Assembly (NCBI GenBank): GCA_025360015.1
Contig: JANYCZ010000029.1
Coordinates: 124,001-188,000, forward strand
Reading direction: 5' to 3'
Source: Verrucomicrobiota bacterium
Lineage (GTDB): Bacteria; Verrucomicrobiota; Verrucomicrobiia; Verrucomicrobiales; Verrucomicrobiaceae
Length of the DNA stretch: 64,000 nt
Below are positions 8,382 to 17,373 of the stretch, one piece after another. The notes below the pieces were generated by a model that was given only the letters and a program-made list of their open reading frames with translations, made no database searches and was not told the DNA's origin. A program made the translations under genes and the position numbers. Within the stretch, counting starts at the first letter, position 1. The number at the start of each line of letters is the position of its first letter.

Positions 8382-10157
8382 ATGTCTCCCAACTCCTCCG
8401 GCCCCGGCGCTCTGCTTCGACTGGTGTTTTATGCCGCCGCCATCGTCATGGCCCTGCTGCATGTGTTTGTGACGTTTCGCGGCCTGAGCAGCGCCGAAGG
8501 AATGAATCAGGCGCAGCTCGCGCGGGAGATCGCCCGCACCGGGTCGTATCGGACGCATGTGATCGAGCCCTACGCCTGGGCGCAGATGGAGACGGCGCAG
8601 AAAAAGCCCACACCGCTGGCCATGCCAGAGACTGTGCAGCCACCGCTCCAGCCGCTGCTGTGGTCAGTGGCGTTTCGTTTCATGAAGCCCTGGGAGGTGT
8701 ATGATCCGGTCACCGGCAGCGCGGTCTTTCTGCTGGACCGCGTGATCGCGTGCTTTGGCGTGACGTGGTACCTGCTGACGATTTTTTTCACGCATGGCGC
8801 GGCACGGCGGCTGTTTGATGAGCAGGTCGCCGCCGTTGCTGCCATCGGGCTGCTGATGTGTGAGCCGGCGTGGGAGCTGATGGTCAGCGGAGCACCGCGT
8901 GCACTGCTGGTGCTGCTGTTTGCGCTGGCGTTTCGCCTGTATGCCTCGGCGGCGGGGCGTGCGGTGGAAAACCGCAGCATGCTCGTGCCGCTGACGTTGC
9001 TGGGGATCGTGTGCTCACTCATGATGCTCACGCAATGGATGGCTTTGTGGATTGTGCTAGGAGTCATCATTGGTGTGGCGGTGTTCCTGCCGCGTGGCCG
9101 GGCAGGGGTGCTCGTGGTGGCGTTGATCCCCTTGCTGACACTGACCGCCTGGGGCTGGTGGAATGCGCAGCTCTGCGGTGATCCGCTGGGTGGCATCAAG
9201 GCCCTGTTTCAGGCGCAGTCCTCCGCCGTGTCGCATGATCTGCTGCTGCGGGATTTCTCACCCAGCGTGCCACTGTTGCAGGTGGATGATCTGCTGCGAC
9301 GTCTCGGCCTCGGCTGGCAGGATCAGTTTGGGCTGCTCATCGCGCATCTGGGTTATGTCGTGACCGCGCTGTTCTTTTTTCTGGCCCTCATGCACCGTTT
9401 TCGCAAGGCGGATGCGGCTTCTGCACGCTGGACGCTGGCGGTGGTTTTCGCCTGCGTGGCCCTGGGCGTGGGGTTGCTCGGTCTGGCTGGCAAGGAGAAG
9501 GACGATACAGCCCTCTACATCGTGCTCATGCCTGCCATGTCCACCTTCGGTGCGGCGATGCTGGTGGTGCTGTGGTCACGTTTTCAAGTGTCCGGTGAAT
9601 TCATGTCACGCTGGGGTGCGCCGGTGGTGGCATTGGTCCTCAGCGCGCTGCCCATGGCGGTGAACCTGCCTGTGCTGATCAAATTTGGACTGACCATGGG
9701 GGGCAAAATCCCGCCGCACTGGCCGCCGTTTCTACCGGAGCGCGTGTCCGTCCTGCGCCTGCTCACGGAGAAGAACGAGTTCCTCATCTCCGATTCGCCC
9801 GCCTTCGTCGCCTGGTATGGCGATGTGCCTTGCGTGGATCTTTGCACCCAGCGCGGCGACTACGAAGTCATGAAGTCCAAAGCCGAGGCGCGGGGAGCGA
9901 AGCTGGCCGGCTTCGTCATGACCCCCGTCTCCGCTAAAGTCGAGCACATCACCGACCTCTATACCGGACCCTATTCCGAATGGCGTGATCTCATCATCCG
10001 CGGCCCCATGCTCGCCTTTGACCGTGATTTCTCTCCCAGCCCAGAGTTCCCTTTCAAAAACCCCGTTCCGCTTGTCGGTCAGGCCGTGGGTGACAAAGAG
10101 CACCTCAGCCTGCCGATGGTGTTTTACACGGACAAGGCGAGGACGATCAAGAAGTGA
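8382..10157 (+). CDS. GT39/ArnT-like polytopic membrane protein
   Basis: 591 residues from ATG 8382, with around ten hydrophobic segments in the first ~440 residues and a soluble C-terminal part. The first extracytoplasmic loop (RGLSSAEGMNQAQLAREI, then TGSYRTHVIEPYAW) follows the layout of dolichyl-phosphate-mannose transferases and ArnT-type lipid-linked glycosyltransferases, where an acidic residue in this loop is catalytic; here it is Glu in SAEG. The acceptor and donor cannot be told from sequence. It starts 51 bases after the Mrr/bactofilin gene and may be co-transcribed with it. Confidence 0.65.
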   Translation: MSPNSSGPGALLRLVFYAAAIVMALLHVFVTFRGLSSAEGMNQAQLAREIARTGSYRTHVIEPYAWAQMETAQKKPTPLAMPETVQPPLQPLLWSVAFRFMKPWEVYDPVTGSAVFLLDRVIACFGVTWYLLTIFFTHGAARRLFDEQVAAVAAIGLLMCEPAWELMVSGAPRALLVLLFALAFRLYASAAGRAVENRSMLVPLTLLGIVCSLMMLTQWMALWIVLGVIIGVAVFLPRGRAGVLVVALIPLLTLTAWGWWNAQLCGDPLGGIKALFQAQSSAVSHDLLLRDFSPSVPLLQVDDLLRRLGLGWQDQFGLLIAHLGYVVTALFFFLALMHRFRKADAASARWTLAVVFACVALGVGLLGLAGKEKDDTALYIVLMPAMSTFGAAMLVVLWSRFQVSGEFMSRWGAPVVALVLSALPMAVNLPVLIKFGLTMGGKIPPHWPPFLPERVSVLRLLTEKNEFLISDSPAFVAWYGDVPCVDLCTQRGDYEVMKSKAEARGAKLAGFVMTPVSAKVEHITDLYTGPYSEWRDLIIRGPMLAFDRDFSPSPEFPFKNPVPLVGQAVGDKEHLSLPMVFYTDKARTIKK

Positions 10158-10158
10158 T

Positions 10159-10947
10159 CTAGACAGCGAGACATGTTTTGAAATAGCGCAGCGTATCCGC
10201 CAGATGCGCATGCCAGTAGTCCCAGGTATGGCCACCTGGAAACTCCTCATACATATGCGGGATGCCAGCAGTCTCCAGATCGCGGTGAAGAGTTCGGTTG
10301 TGCTCGATCAGGATGTCTTCCGTGCCGCAGTCAAAGCGCAGATGAGGGAGTGGTGAACACAGTTTCGCGCAATCAATGACCGCCAGAGGGCCATTGCCGG
10401 TCAGACTGAATTCTTCCAGCGATTCTTCCACGAAGTCCTTCATCTGCGGTGGCACGTCCGTGATGCTGCTGTGCGCGCTGATGCCAGTGAATTTCTGCGG
10501 ATGCAGCAATCCCAGCCGCAGTGCGCCATAGCCGCCCATCGACAGCCCGCCGATGAAACGCGGCGCATCTTTGCAGCGTGCGTCGAGCTGCGCTGCAGCT
10601 TCAGGCACTTCGTCAACGATCCAACTCGCGTAGTCGGCTTCGCGATGCCGCACATAGCCCGAGCCATCGCCCCACAGGCCGTCTGAAGGCATCGCCAGCA
10701 TCATCGGAGGCAGATTTTCTTCTTTGATCAATCGGTCCAGCACCTGATGTGCGCCGCCCTTGTACAACCACGCCCAGTGGCTGCCGTAAACGCCGTGCAG
10801 CAGGATGACGAGCGGCAGATTCTCTGTCTTGGCTTCCGGTGGTATGTAAAAGCTGATGTCTGCGCGATGGTGAAGGGCCGCTGACTTCACTGTGACGTGA
10901 TGAATGCCGTTGCCGACCGAGGCTGTTTCGAAAGTGCGGAAGCTCAT
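10159..10947 (-). CDS. putative esterase, EstD/FrmB-like alpha/beta hydrolase
   Basis: 262 residues, no signal peptide. The nucleophile elbow is GGLSMGGYGALRLG with Ser136. The oxyanion segment is VILLHGVYGSHWAW. The acid is probably Asp in DCGTEDILIEHN and the base His in FPGGHTWDYW. This order matches the PF00756 esterase family (S-formylglutathione hydrolase, feruloyl and acetylxylan esterases). Its start lies one base past the stop of the DUF1501 gene, as the last gene of the exported catabolic block, which suggests deacylation of an imported sugar or aromatic ester; that is inference. Confidence 0.85.
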   Translation of the reverse strand: MSFRTFETASVGNGIHHVTVKSAALHHRADISFYIPPEAKTENLPLVILLHGVYGSHWAWLYKGGAHQVLDRLIKEENLPPMMLAMPSDGLWGDGSGYVRHREADYASWIVDEVPEAAAQLDARCKDAPRFIGGLSMGGYGALRLGLLHPQKFTGISAHSSITDVPPQMKDFVEESLEEFSLTGNGPLAVIDCAKLCSPLPHLRFDCGTEDILIEHNRTLHRDLETAGIPHMYEEFPGGHTWDYWHAHLADTLRYFKTCLAV

Positions 10948-10948
10948 T

Positions 10949-12355
10949 TCAAGCGAGGATGTCTTTGATCACCTTTGCACCTTCCACGCCGCTCAGGCGC
11001 GCGTCCAGTCCTTGGAATTTGAAGCTGAAGGCGTCGTGATGGATGCCGAGCTGATGGAGCATGGTGGCGTGCAGATCATGGACGGTGGTGATTTTGTCGA
11101 TGGCGGCATAACCGAGATCGTCGGTGGCTCCATGGACGATGCCGCCCTGGATGCCGGCACCTGCCAGCCACACGGACATGGCCTTGTTGTGATGATCGCG
11201 GCCGCTGCCGCCCTGAGACATTGGGGTGCGCCCAAACTCGCCCGCCCAGACGATGAGGGTTTCGTCCAGCATGCCACGCTGCTTGAGATCGGTGATGAGC
11301 GCCATGCACGCGCGGTCAATTTCCTGCGCCTTGAGCGCCACGCCTTCTTTGACGCCGCCATGGTGGTCCCAGTCTTTGTGATAGAGCTGGATGAAACGCG
11401 TGCCGCGCTCGGCGAGGCGGCGGGCGAGAAGGCAGTTGGAGGCGAAGGAGCCATCGCCCGGCTGGCAGCCGTACAGCTCCAGCGTCTTCGCGCCTTCAGC
11501 GCTCACGTCCATCAAATCAGGAACGCTGGCCTGCATCTGAAAAGCCATCTCGTATTGCGCGATGCGCGTGGCGATTTCAGAATCGTCCACGAGTGCGTCG
11601 TGCTGCTTGTTGAGGGTATTGATCGCCGCCACATCGCGGCCCTGCTGATCACGCGTGATTCCGCCCGGGTTGGTGAGATACAGCACAGGATCGCCCTGAG
11701 CGCGCAGTTGCACGCCTTGGTATTTCGAGGGCAAGAAGCCGCTGCTCCACTGCCGTGCAGCGATAGGCTGGTTCTGCCCGCCCTTGCCGAGGGATGTCAG
11801 AACAACGAAGCCCGGCAGATCCGAGGCTTCGGTGCCGAGGCCATACGTGATCCAGGAACCCATGCTGGGACGCCCTGCGATCTGCGAGCCGGTGTTCATG
11901 AACATGTGCGCCGGATCGTGATTGATCGCGTCCGTTGTCATCGAACGGATCAGGCAGATGTCATCGATCACGCTGCCGATCTGCGGAAAGAGCGCGCAGA
12001 TTTCGGTCTGGTTCTTCCCAAATTTGGCGAAGGGATGCTGGGGCCCGAAGCAGGTCAAGGGCTTGCCTTGGAGCTGCGCGAGCTGCTGCCCTTTGGTGAA
12101 GGACTCGGGCATCGGCTTGCCGTCCAATTCGGCAAGCTTTGGCTTGGGATCAAACGTCTCCAGATGCGAGGGGCCGCCCGCCATGCTGAGCCAGATCACG
12201 CGCTTCGCCTTCCGCGGCAGGGGCAGAGTGCCAAGCACGCCACGAACGGGCGCGGCCTGCGCCGATTGCATTAGCGAGGCAAGCGCCACCGATCCGAGTC
12301 CCTGGGAAGTCTTGCCGAGAAAAGCGCGGCGGTGGAGAGGTGATGGCGTGTGCAT
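10949..12355 (-). CDS. DUF1501 protein, Tat-exported (copy 1)
   Basis: 468 residues from ATG 12355, chosen because it opens a twin-arginine leader (RRAFLGKTSQGLG, hydrophobic stretch ending SAQA). DUF1501 proteins belong to the alkaline-phosphatase/sulfatase-like superfamily; visible blocks include WLSMAGGPSHLETFDPKP, DPAHMFMNTGSQIAGRPS, the LARRLAERGTRFIQLYHKDWDHH block and WAGEFGRTPM followed by GRDHHNKAMS, which supply metal-ligand-type Asp/His residues. Substrate is unknown; in PVC bacteria these genes pair with DUF1549/DUF1553 proteins as here. It is close in sequence to the gene at 15952 and lies 2 bases after the CxxCH protein gene. Confidence 0.93.
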   Translation of the reverse strand: MHTPSPLHRRAFLGKTSQGLGSVALASLMQSAQAAPVRGVLGTLPLPRKAKRVIWLSMAGGPSHLETFDPKPKLAELDGKPMPESFTKGQQLAQLQGKPLTCFGPQHPFAKFGKNQTEICALFPQIGSVIDDICLIRSMTTDAINHDPAHMFMNTGSQIAGRPSMGSWITYGLGTEASDLPGFVVLTSLGKGGQNQPIAARQWSSGFLPSKYQGVQLRAQGDPVLYLTNPGGITRDQQGRDVAAINTLNKQHDALVDDSEIATRIAQYEMAFQMQASVPDLMDVSAEGAKTLELYGCQPGDGSFASNCLLARRLAERGTRFIQLYHKDWDHHGGVKEGVALKAQEIDRACMALITDLKQRGMLDETLIVWAGEFGRTPMSQGGSGRDHHNKAMSVWLAGAGIQGGIVHGATDDLGYAAIDKITTVHDLHATMLHQLGIHHDAFSFKFQGLDARLSGVEGAKVIKDILA

Positions 12356-12357
12356 GG

Positions 12358-14904
12358 TTATTTGGTGGCGGGTTTCTTCCCGAGACTTTTCAATTCTTCT
12401 TCGGTCCACATGGCCATGCGGCCTTTGTTTTGTTCGCGGATGGCCATGACGGCTTTGGTTTCGATGGGGGAGGCATTGTGCTCCCATTCACGGCGGATGT
12501 AGGTGAGTACGCCGGCGATGTCTTCATCGGTGAGCTGTGGCAGCGGCGGCATGGCGAGGTTGAAACTGCGGCCACCCACTTTCACTGGGCCGGCGAGTCC
12601 GTGGAGGACGATGCGGGTGAGGACCTCAGGCTTGCCAAGCACCCATTCGCTGTCCACCAGCGGGGGGGCGAGCCCATCGAGACCGAAGCCATGGGGCTGA
12701 TGGCAGGCGGCACAAAGGGTGGCGTAAACAGTTTTGCCTTTATTAAACAGGGCAGTCTGTGCCTCGTTCAGCGGAACGATTTTAGGTGGTGCCGGTGCGC
12801 CTGGTTTGCCGGGCCATGCGAGGCGAGCCGCAACACTTGCAAACAACTTGGTCCCGGCCTTTTCGCTCATCGCTGACTTGAGCGTTTTCAGAGATGCAGG
12901 CTCCGCCTCCAGCCAGAGCAGCTTCGCGGGTGTTTTGGATTTGGCATCCCCGCCATTGCTGGCGAGCCCTTTGATGATCGCGGCTTGCATTGCTCCACCT
13001 TGAGGCTGCGCGGCGGCGAGCTCGAGCATGTCTTCAAACGGACCGGCTTTGTTTGCCGCAGCGAGCAAGGAGCCCAGCGCTTCCATGACCGGCATGATCT
13101 GCGCGCTGTTGTCTTTGGTGAGCTGTGCGGCCATGAGTTTGGCGAAGGCCGCCTCCCTGCCGCGCATGCCAGTCAAAGCGCCTTCGAGGACGAGGGTGTT
13201 CTTGCCGTGGCTCGCGAGCAGCTTGGCCACGGCCGTATCAGCATCTGGCAGATTGAAGGAAGTGAGCTTGATGGCGAGGTGGGCGAGAACGAGAGCGTCC
13301 TTTTCCACGATGAGTGCGATCAAATCTGGGGCGAGGTCACGAGTTGAAATACGCACGGCTGCAGCACGCACCTGGGCGTCTTTGTCGGTGAATGCGCTGC
13401 GCAGCAGATCTGGCGTGACAGCAGCGAGACCGTCGAGAGTCCACAGTGCATGCAGACGTGCGAGCGCAGATCTGTTGACGAACATTTCCTTCAGTGCGGG
13501 CACGGCGGCAGCATCGCCTGACTCGACGATGAGGCGCTGAGCGGTGTCGCGCACCCAGCCATTGGCGTGCGTGAACAGGCTCACGTCCTTGCTCACTTTC
13601 ACGGGCTGCGGGCGCTCCTTCGCGTCTGGCACGATGCGCCAGATGCGGCCTTGATTGAACGGCGACTCCAGTTTGCGATCCTTGATGTTCGCAATGAGGT
13701 AGTGCGTGAGAAAGCTCTGGTGCTGAATGATGCCACGATACATGTCCACGAGGTAAAGTGCGCCATCAGGGCCGTTCGCAGCCTGCACGGGGCGGAAACG
13801 CTCGTCGGTGGACGTTAGGAACTCGGTGGTCTTGGCAGTGTTCGTGGCCTTCACGATGCCGTCCTTTTCGCTCATGGTGAAGCGCTTCACCAGATTCGCG
13901 CAGGGTTCCGGCACAAAGCAGTTGCCACGATAGGCGGCGGGGAAGGCATCGCCGCGATAGATTAGCGCGCCGCAGGTGCCGGTGGGTTTAGGCAGCGTGC
14001 CGTCAGCGCGGAGTGATTTCGGCTCGTAGCCACGATTCACGCCCGGTGTGGGATGTGAAGGATAGAGCGTTTGATCTGCCGCCAGCTTGGCATTGATGCT
14101 TGTCGCGTTGCGCAGCAGGGGATTGCGGGTGAAGGCCTCCGTGGGGAGGAGGTCGGCGCGAAGCATGTCAGAATTGTAGTTGAAGTAGAGGCGGCCGTAG
14201 TCGTCCTGGCAGAGGCCCCACTGGCCGCGACCGAGACCGGTGTCCTTCTGCCAGACGCCGCTGCGCAGTTTGAAACGAGTGGTGTAACCCGCGCTCCAGA
14301 TGGCGTTGTCCATGGCCCAGATAGGCGTGTTGGCCATGTGCTCAGGCTGGCCGCCGAGGGTGCCGAAGTCGGTTGCAACGACGTCTTTCACGTCTGCTTT
14401 GCCATCGCCATCGGTGTCTTTGCAGAAATACAGATTCGGTGGCACAGCGATCAGAGCCCCGCCATTCACCGCCAGCACGGCACGTGGCATGACGAGATTG
14501 TCGAGAAACGGCGTCGCCTTGTCCATGCGGCCATCGCCATCCGTGTCTTCGAGCAGTGACACACGGCCCGTGGCTTCTTTTTCGCCGCCTCCCTCAAGGT
14601 CATGCATGTAGCCGCGCATCTCCACGACGTAGAGCCGCCCCTGCTCATCAAAGCTCATCGCCACCGGAGATTCGATCATCGGCTCGCTCGCGACGAGTTC
14701 GATATGGAAGCCCTTTTCGACCTTGAAGGTTTTCAGCTCCTGCTCCCATGACAGCGGCGCGGGCGGCGGCAGCTTGAATTTCAGCTCGACCTGCTCAGGC
14801 CCGGCATTCTTGAGGTTAACGGCTTGTGCGGAGGGCAGGAACGACGACGCCAGAATGAACAGCGACGAACGCAGGACGAGGGATGGGAACCTTGGGGGAG
14901 GCAT
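12358..14904 (-). CDS. PVC-type haem-binding CxxCH protein (membrane-bound dehydrogenase-like, HEAT repeats)
   Basis: 848 residues from ATG 14904 (leader ending SAQA). After the leader, residues ~40-420 form a beta-propeller of the TIGR02604 'putative membrane-bound dehydrogenase' type, with MSFDEQGRLYVVEMRGYM, ANGPDGALYLVDMYRG and calcium-like loops DTDGDGRMDK and DTDGDGKADV. About 450-690 are helical HEAT-like repeats. A single c-type haem site CAACH sits at 731-735 in a C-terminal cytochrome domain ending with a Met ligand candidate (LAMPPLPQL). This is a redox-linked secreted protein, presumably oxidising a sugar or alcohol; substrate unknown. It precedes DUF1501 copy 1 by 2 bases. Confidence 0.9.
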   Translation of the reverse strand: MPPPRFPSLVLRSSLFILASSFLPSAQAVNLKNAGPEQVELKFKLPPPAPLSWEQELKTFKVEKGFHIELVASEPMIESPVAMSFDEQGRLYVVEMRGYMHDLEGGGEKEATGRVSLLEDTDGDGRMDKATPFLDNLVMPRAVLAVNGGALIAVPPNLYFCKDTDGDGKADVKDVVATDFGTLGGQPEHMANTPIWAMDNAIWSAGYTTRFKLRSGVWQKDTGLGRGQWGLCQDDYGRLYFNYNSDMLRADLLPTEAFTRNPLLRNATSINAKLAADQTLYPSHPTPGVNRGYEPKSLRADGTLPKPTGTCGALIYRGDAFPAAYRGNCFVPEPCANLVKRFTMSEKDGIVKATNTAKTTEFLTSTDERFRPVQAANGPDGALYLVDMYRGIIQHQSFLTHYLIANIKDRKLESPFNQGRIWRIVPDAKERPQPVKVSKDVSLFTHANGWVRDTAQRLIVESGDAAAVPALKEMFVNRSALARLHALWTLDGLAAVTPDLLRSAFTDKDAQVRAAAVRISTRDLAPDLIALIVEKDALVLAHLAIKLTSFNLPDADTAVAKLLASHGKNTLVLEGALTGMRGREAAFAKLMAAQLTKDNSAQIMPVMEALGSLLAAANKAGPFEDMLELAAAQPQGGAMQAAIIKGLASNGGDAKSKTPAKLLWLEAEPASLKTLKSAMSEKAGTKLFASVAARLAWPGKPGAPAPPKIVPLNEAQTALFNKGKTVYATLCAACHQPHGFGLDGLAPPLVDSEWVLGKPEVLTRIVLHGLAGPVKVGGRSFNLAMPPLPQLTDEDIAGVLTYIRREWEHNASPIETKAVMAIREQNKGRMAMWTEEELKSLGKKPATK
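14840..14858 (-). repeat. degenerate copy of the AATGACGAA repeat family
   Basis: Fifteen of 19 bases match the left arm of the inverted repeat at 22989. It lies in the codons of the signal peptide of the CxxCH protein and encodes SSLFILASSFLP, in the same reading orientation as the copy in the mono-haem gene at 21719-23050. Confidence 0.4.
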
Positions 14905-15016
14905 GGAGATGCGATTTTTTGAGTTTGGGGAGGCGGCGTCACCAAACCATAAGGCCGGCTGAAATCCTAGTCGCTCAATGACCAAAGTTGGTATTTCTGG
15001 CGTCGATGTTCACGCC

Positions 15017-15955
15017 TCACTTTTCTTTTTTCGGTTTCGGCTGCTCGGAGGCTTTGATCGTCAGCGCTGGCACGGGATCGTTCTTTCCTGCGAAGGCATT
15101 CCACGCCTGCTGAAAGACGGCGGAGTCGCGAACATCGCCCTCGGCGATGAACCACTGGTAGTGCAGCTTGAAGGGGGCCTCGGCGGTGGCCTTGCCTTTC
15201 GGGAACATGCCAAAGCGGCCGTAGTCGCGGTAGGCGGAGATGGCGGTTTCCTTCGGATTGTCGGGGTGATTGAGAATCACGACGGTGAAGGTCTTGCCTT
15301 CCACTGTGAAGACCTCGGCGGCCCAGGGCAGGTCTTTGACCTTGTGCGCGTCGATGTTCTCGCCGGGGAAAATGTAGGTGGTCGTTTTGGTGTCCACCAG
15401 TTCGGAAGGGCGGAACTGCGCGCCGGCGTGTTCGGGATCGCCACTTATCTCAGCTTCGCCGCTGACGGTCTTGATGGCGCTGGTCATGTCGATGCCGAGA
15501 TAAAACGGCTTCGCTGGGGTGGTGAAGGTGAAGCGGCGCTCTTCGGTGAGAAAGGGCTGGGTGGTGTCGGCCTGCCAGTCAATGGAGGCGGTGAAGCTGG
15601 AGTCACCAGGTTCCACCTTCGTCACCACCTGATCGCCACCTGTCATATGCCAGCGGTCATACGATTTGCCGCCATAGGCGATCTTGCTGAATCCGAGGAA
15701 AATGCCGCGATGATGCGTGAAATTAAAGCCGGGGCCTTTGGTGAGGCGTGTGGCTCCGCTCGAATCAAAGACGTGCAAGTAGGGCTTGTAGGTGTCGTGG
15801 TGTTTCGCGGGCGTGCTAAGATCATTCGCTATCATGAGGCGGGCGACGACTTTGCCGCCGTTCGAGACATCGACGTGGTCTTTTTCCACGACCTTGATGT
15901 CAAAGGCGGCGGCGCTCAGTGCGAGAGCGAGGAGGATGAAGGCGGTGGGTTTCAT
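15017..15955 (-). CDS. PmoA/DUF6807-like exported protein
   Basis: 312 residues with a signal peptide (MKPTAFILLALALSAAA). Conserved-looking segments are KPYLHVFDSSGATRLTKGPG, THHRGIFLGFSKIAYGG, and FPGENIDAHKVKDLPW, with LNHPDNP following; these match the DUF6807 (PmoA) family, beta-sandwich proteins common in PVC secretomes and named after a methane-oxygenase context that does not apply here. The His-rich THHRG motif could bind metal. The ATG overlaps the stop of DUF1501 copy 2 by ATGA, so the two are coupled. A Lys-rich tail (EQPKPKKEK) ends the protein. Confidence 0.8.
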   Translation of the reverse strand: MKPTAFILLALALSAAAFDIKVVEKDHVDVSNGGKVVARLMIANDLSTPAKHHDTYKPYLHVFDSSGATRLTKGPGFNFTHHRGIFLGFSKIAYGGKSYDRWHMTGGDQVVTKVEPGDSSFTASIDWQADTTQPFLTEERRFTFTTPAKPFYLGIDMTSAIKTVSGEAEISGDPEHAGAQFRPSELVDTKTTTYIFPGENIDAHKVKDLPWAAEVFTVEGKTFTVVILNHPDNPKETAISAYRDYGRFGMFPKGKATAEAPFKLHYQWFIAEGDVRDSAVFQQAWNAFAGKNDPVPALTIKASEQPKPKKEK

Positions 15956-17370
15956 GCGAGGATCTGTTTGATGACTTTGGCCTTTTCGACGCCGCTGAGT
16001 TTGGCGTCAAGGCCCTGGAATTTGAAGGTGAAGGCGTCGTGCTGGATGCCGAGCTGGTGGAGCATGGTGGCGTGAAGGTCGTGGACGGTGGTGATGTTTT
16101 CCTGCGCAGCGTAGCCGAGGTCATCAGTGCTGCCGAAAGTGACACCGCGCTGGATGCCCGCACCGGCGAGCCACATGGACATCGCCTTGTTGTGATGATC
16201 ACGGCCGATGGGGCCTTTGTTGCCCTGCGCCATCGGCGTGCGGCCGAATTCGCCGCTGAAGACGATGAGTGTGTCATCAAACATGCCGCGCTGCTTGAGG
16301 TCCTTGATCAGCGCGGCGCAGGCCTGGTCCACTTCCTTGGCACGCAGCGGCAGTTCTTCCTTCAGCAGGCTGTGGTGGTCCCAGTCGCGGTGATAGAGCT
16401 GAATGAAACGCGTGCCGCGCTCGGCGAGGCGGCGGGCGAGAAGGCAGTTCGACGCAAAGGAACCATCCCCAGGCTGGCAGCCGTAGAGTTCGAGAGTTTT
16501 GGGGCCTTCGCCGCGGATGTCCATCAGCTCAGGCACGCTGGCCTGCATTTGAAACGCCATCTCATACTGGGCGATGCGGGTGGCGATTTCGGGATCGTCG
16601 CAGAGCATGGCGTGTTGCTTGTTGAGCGCATTGATGGCAGCGAAATCGCGGCCCTGTCGCTCACGAGTGACGCCGTTCGGGCTGGTGAGGTAAAGCACGG
16701 GATCGCCCAGCGAGCGCAGTTGCACTCCTTGATATTTGGACGGCAGGAAGCCGCTGTTCCACTGCCGTGCGGCGATGGGCTGGGGATTGCGGCCTTTGCC
16801 AGTGGACATCATCACCACAAAGCCGGGGAGATCCTCCGCCTCGCTGCCAAGGCCGTAGGTGATCCATGAGCCCATGCTGGGGCGTCCGGCGATCTGTGAC
16901 CCGGTGTTCATGAACATGTGCGCCGGGTCGTGATTGATCGCGTCGGTTGTCATGGAGCGCACGAGGCAAATGTCATCGGCGACGCTGCCGGTATGAGGCA
17001 GCAGCTCCGAGAGCTCCATCTGGCACTCGCCATATTTTTGGAAGCGGAACATCGGCCCTTTGCACACGAGTTTCTGCCCCTGAAGCTGCGCCAGTTGCTG
17101 TCCCTTGGTAAAGGACTCAGGCATCGGCTTGCCATCCATTTCCGCGAGCTTTGGCTTGTGGTCGAACAATTCCAATTGCGACGGTCCACCGGCCATGGTG
17201 AGCCAGATGACCCGTTTGGCTTTTTGTGGAAACGGCAGAGGGCCGAGGACGCCGCGCGATGCGGCATGCAGCAGATTCGGCTGCAAAAGCGATGCCAGAG
17301 CTATGCTGCCGAGACCTTGTGTGGTGCGACCGAGAAAGGCGCGCCGGGTTTGAGCGGAGATCGAATGCAT
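15952..17370 (-). CDS. DUF1501 protein, Tat-exported (copy 2)
   Basis: 472 residues; Tat leader with RRAFLGRTTQGLG. It shares nearly every block with the gene at 10949 (DPAHMFMNTGSQIAGRPS, YGCQPGDGSFASNCLLAR, IARQ-type linkers), differing in small insertions such as AQGNKGPIGRDHHNKAMS near residue 390. The two are paralogues from a duplication within this block. It follows the PSD1 gene by 3 bases and overlaps the PmoA-like gene by 4, giving a clear PSD1-DUF1501-PmoA operon. Both DUF1501 and PSD1 proteins are predicted periplasmic; their joint substrate is unknown. Confidence 0.93.
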   Translation of the reverse strand: MHSISAQTRRAFLGRTTQGLGSIALASLLQPNLLHAASRGVLGPLPFPQKAKRVIWLTMAGGPSQLELFDHKPKLAEMDGKPMPESFTKGQQLAQLQGQKLVCKGPMFRFQKYGECQMELSELLPHTGSVADDICLVRSMTTDAINHDPAHMFMNTGSQIAGRPSMGSWITYGLGSEAEDLPGFVVMMSTGKGRNPQPIAARQWNSGFLPSKYQGVQLRSLGDPVLYLTSPNGVTRERQGRDFAAINALNKQHAMLCDDPEIATRIAQYEMAFQMQASVPELMDIRGEGPKTLELYGCQPGDGSFASNCLLARRLAERGTRFIQLYHRDWDHHSLLKEELPLRAKEVDQACAALIKDLKQRGMFDDTLIVFSGEFGRTPMAQGNKGPIGRDHHNKAMSMWLAGAGIQRGVTFGSTDDLGYAAQENITTVHDLHATMLHQLGIQHDAFTFKFQGLDAKLSGVEKAKVIKQILA

Positions 17371-17373
17371 GGC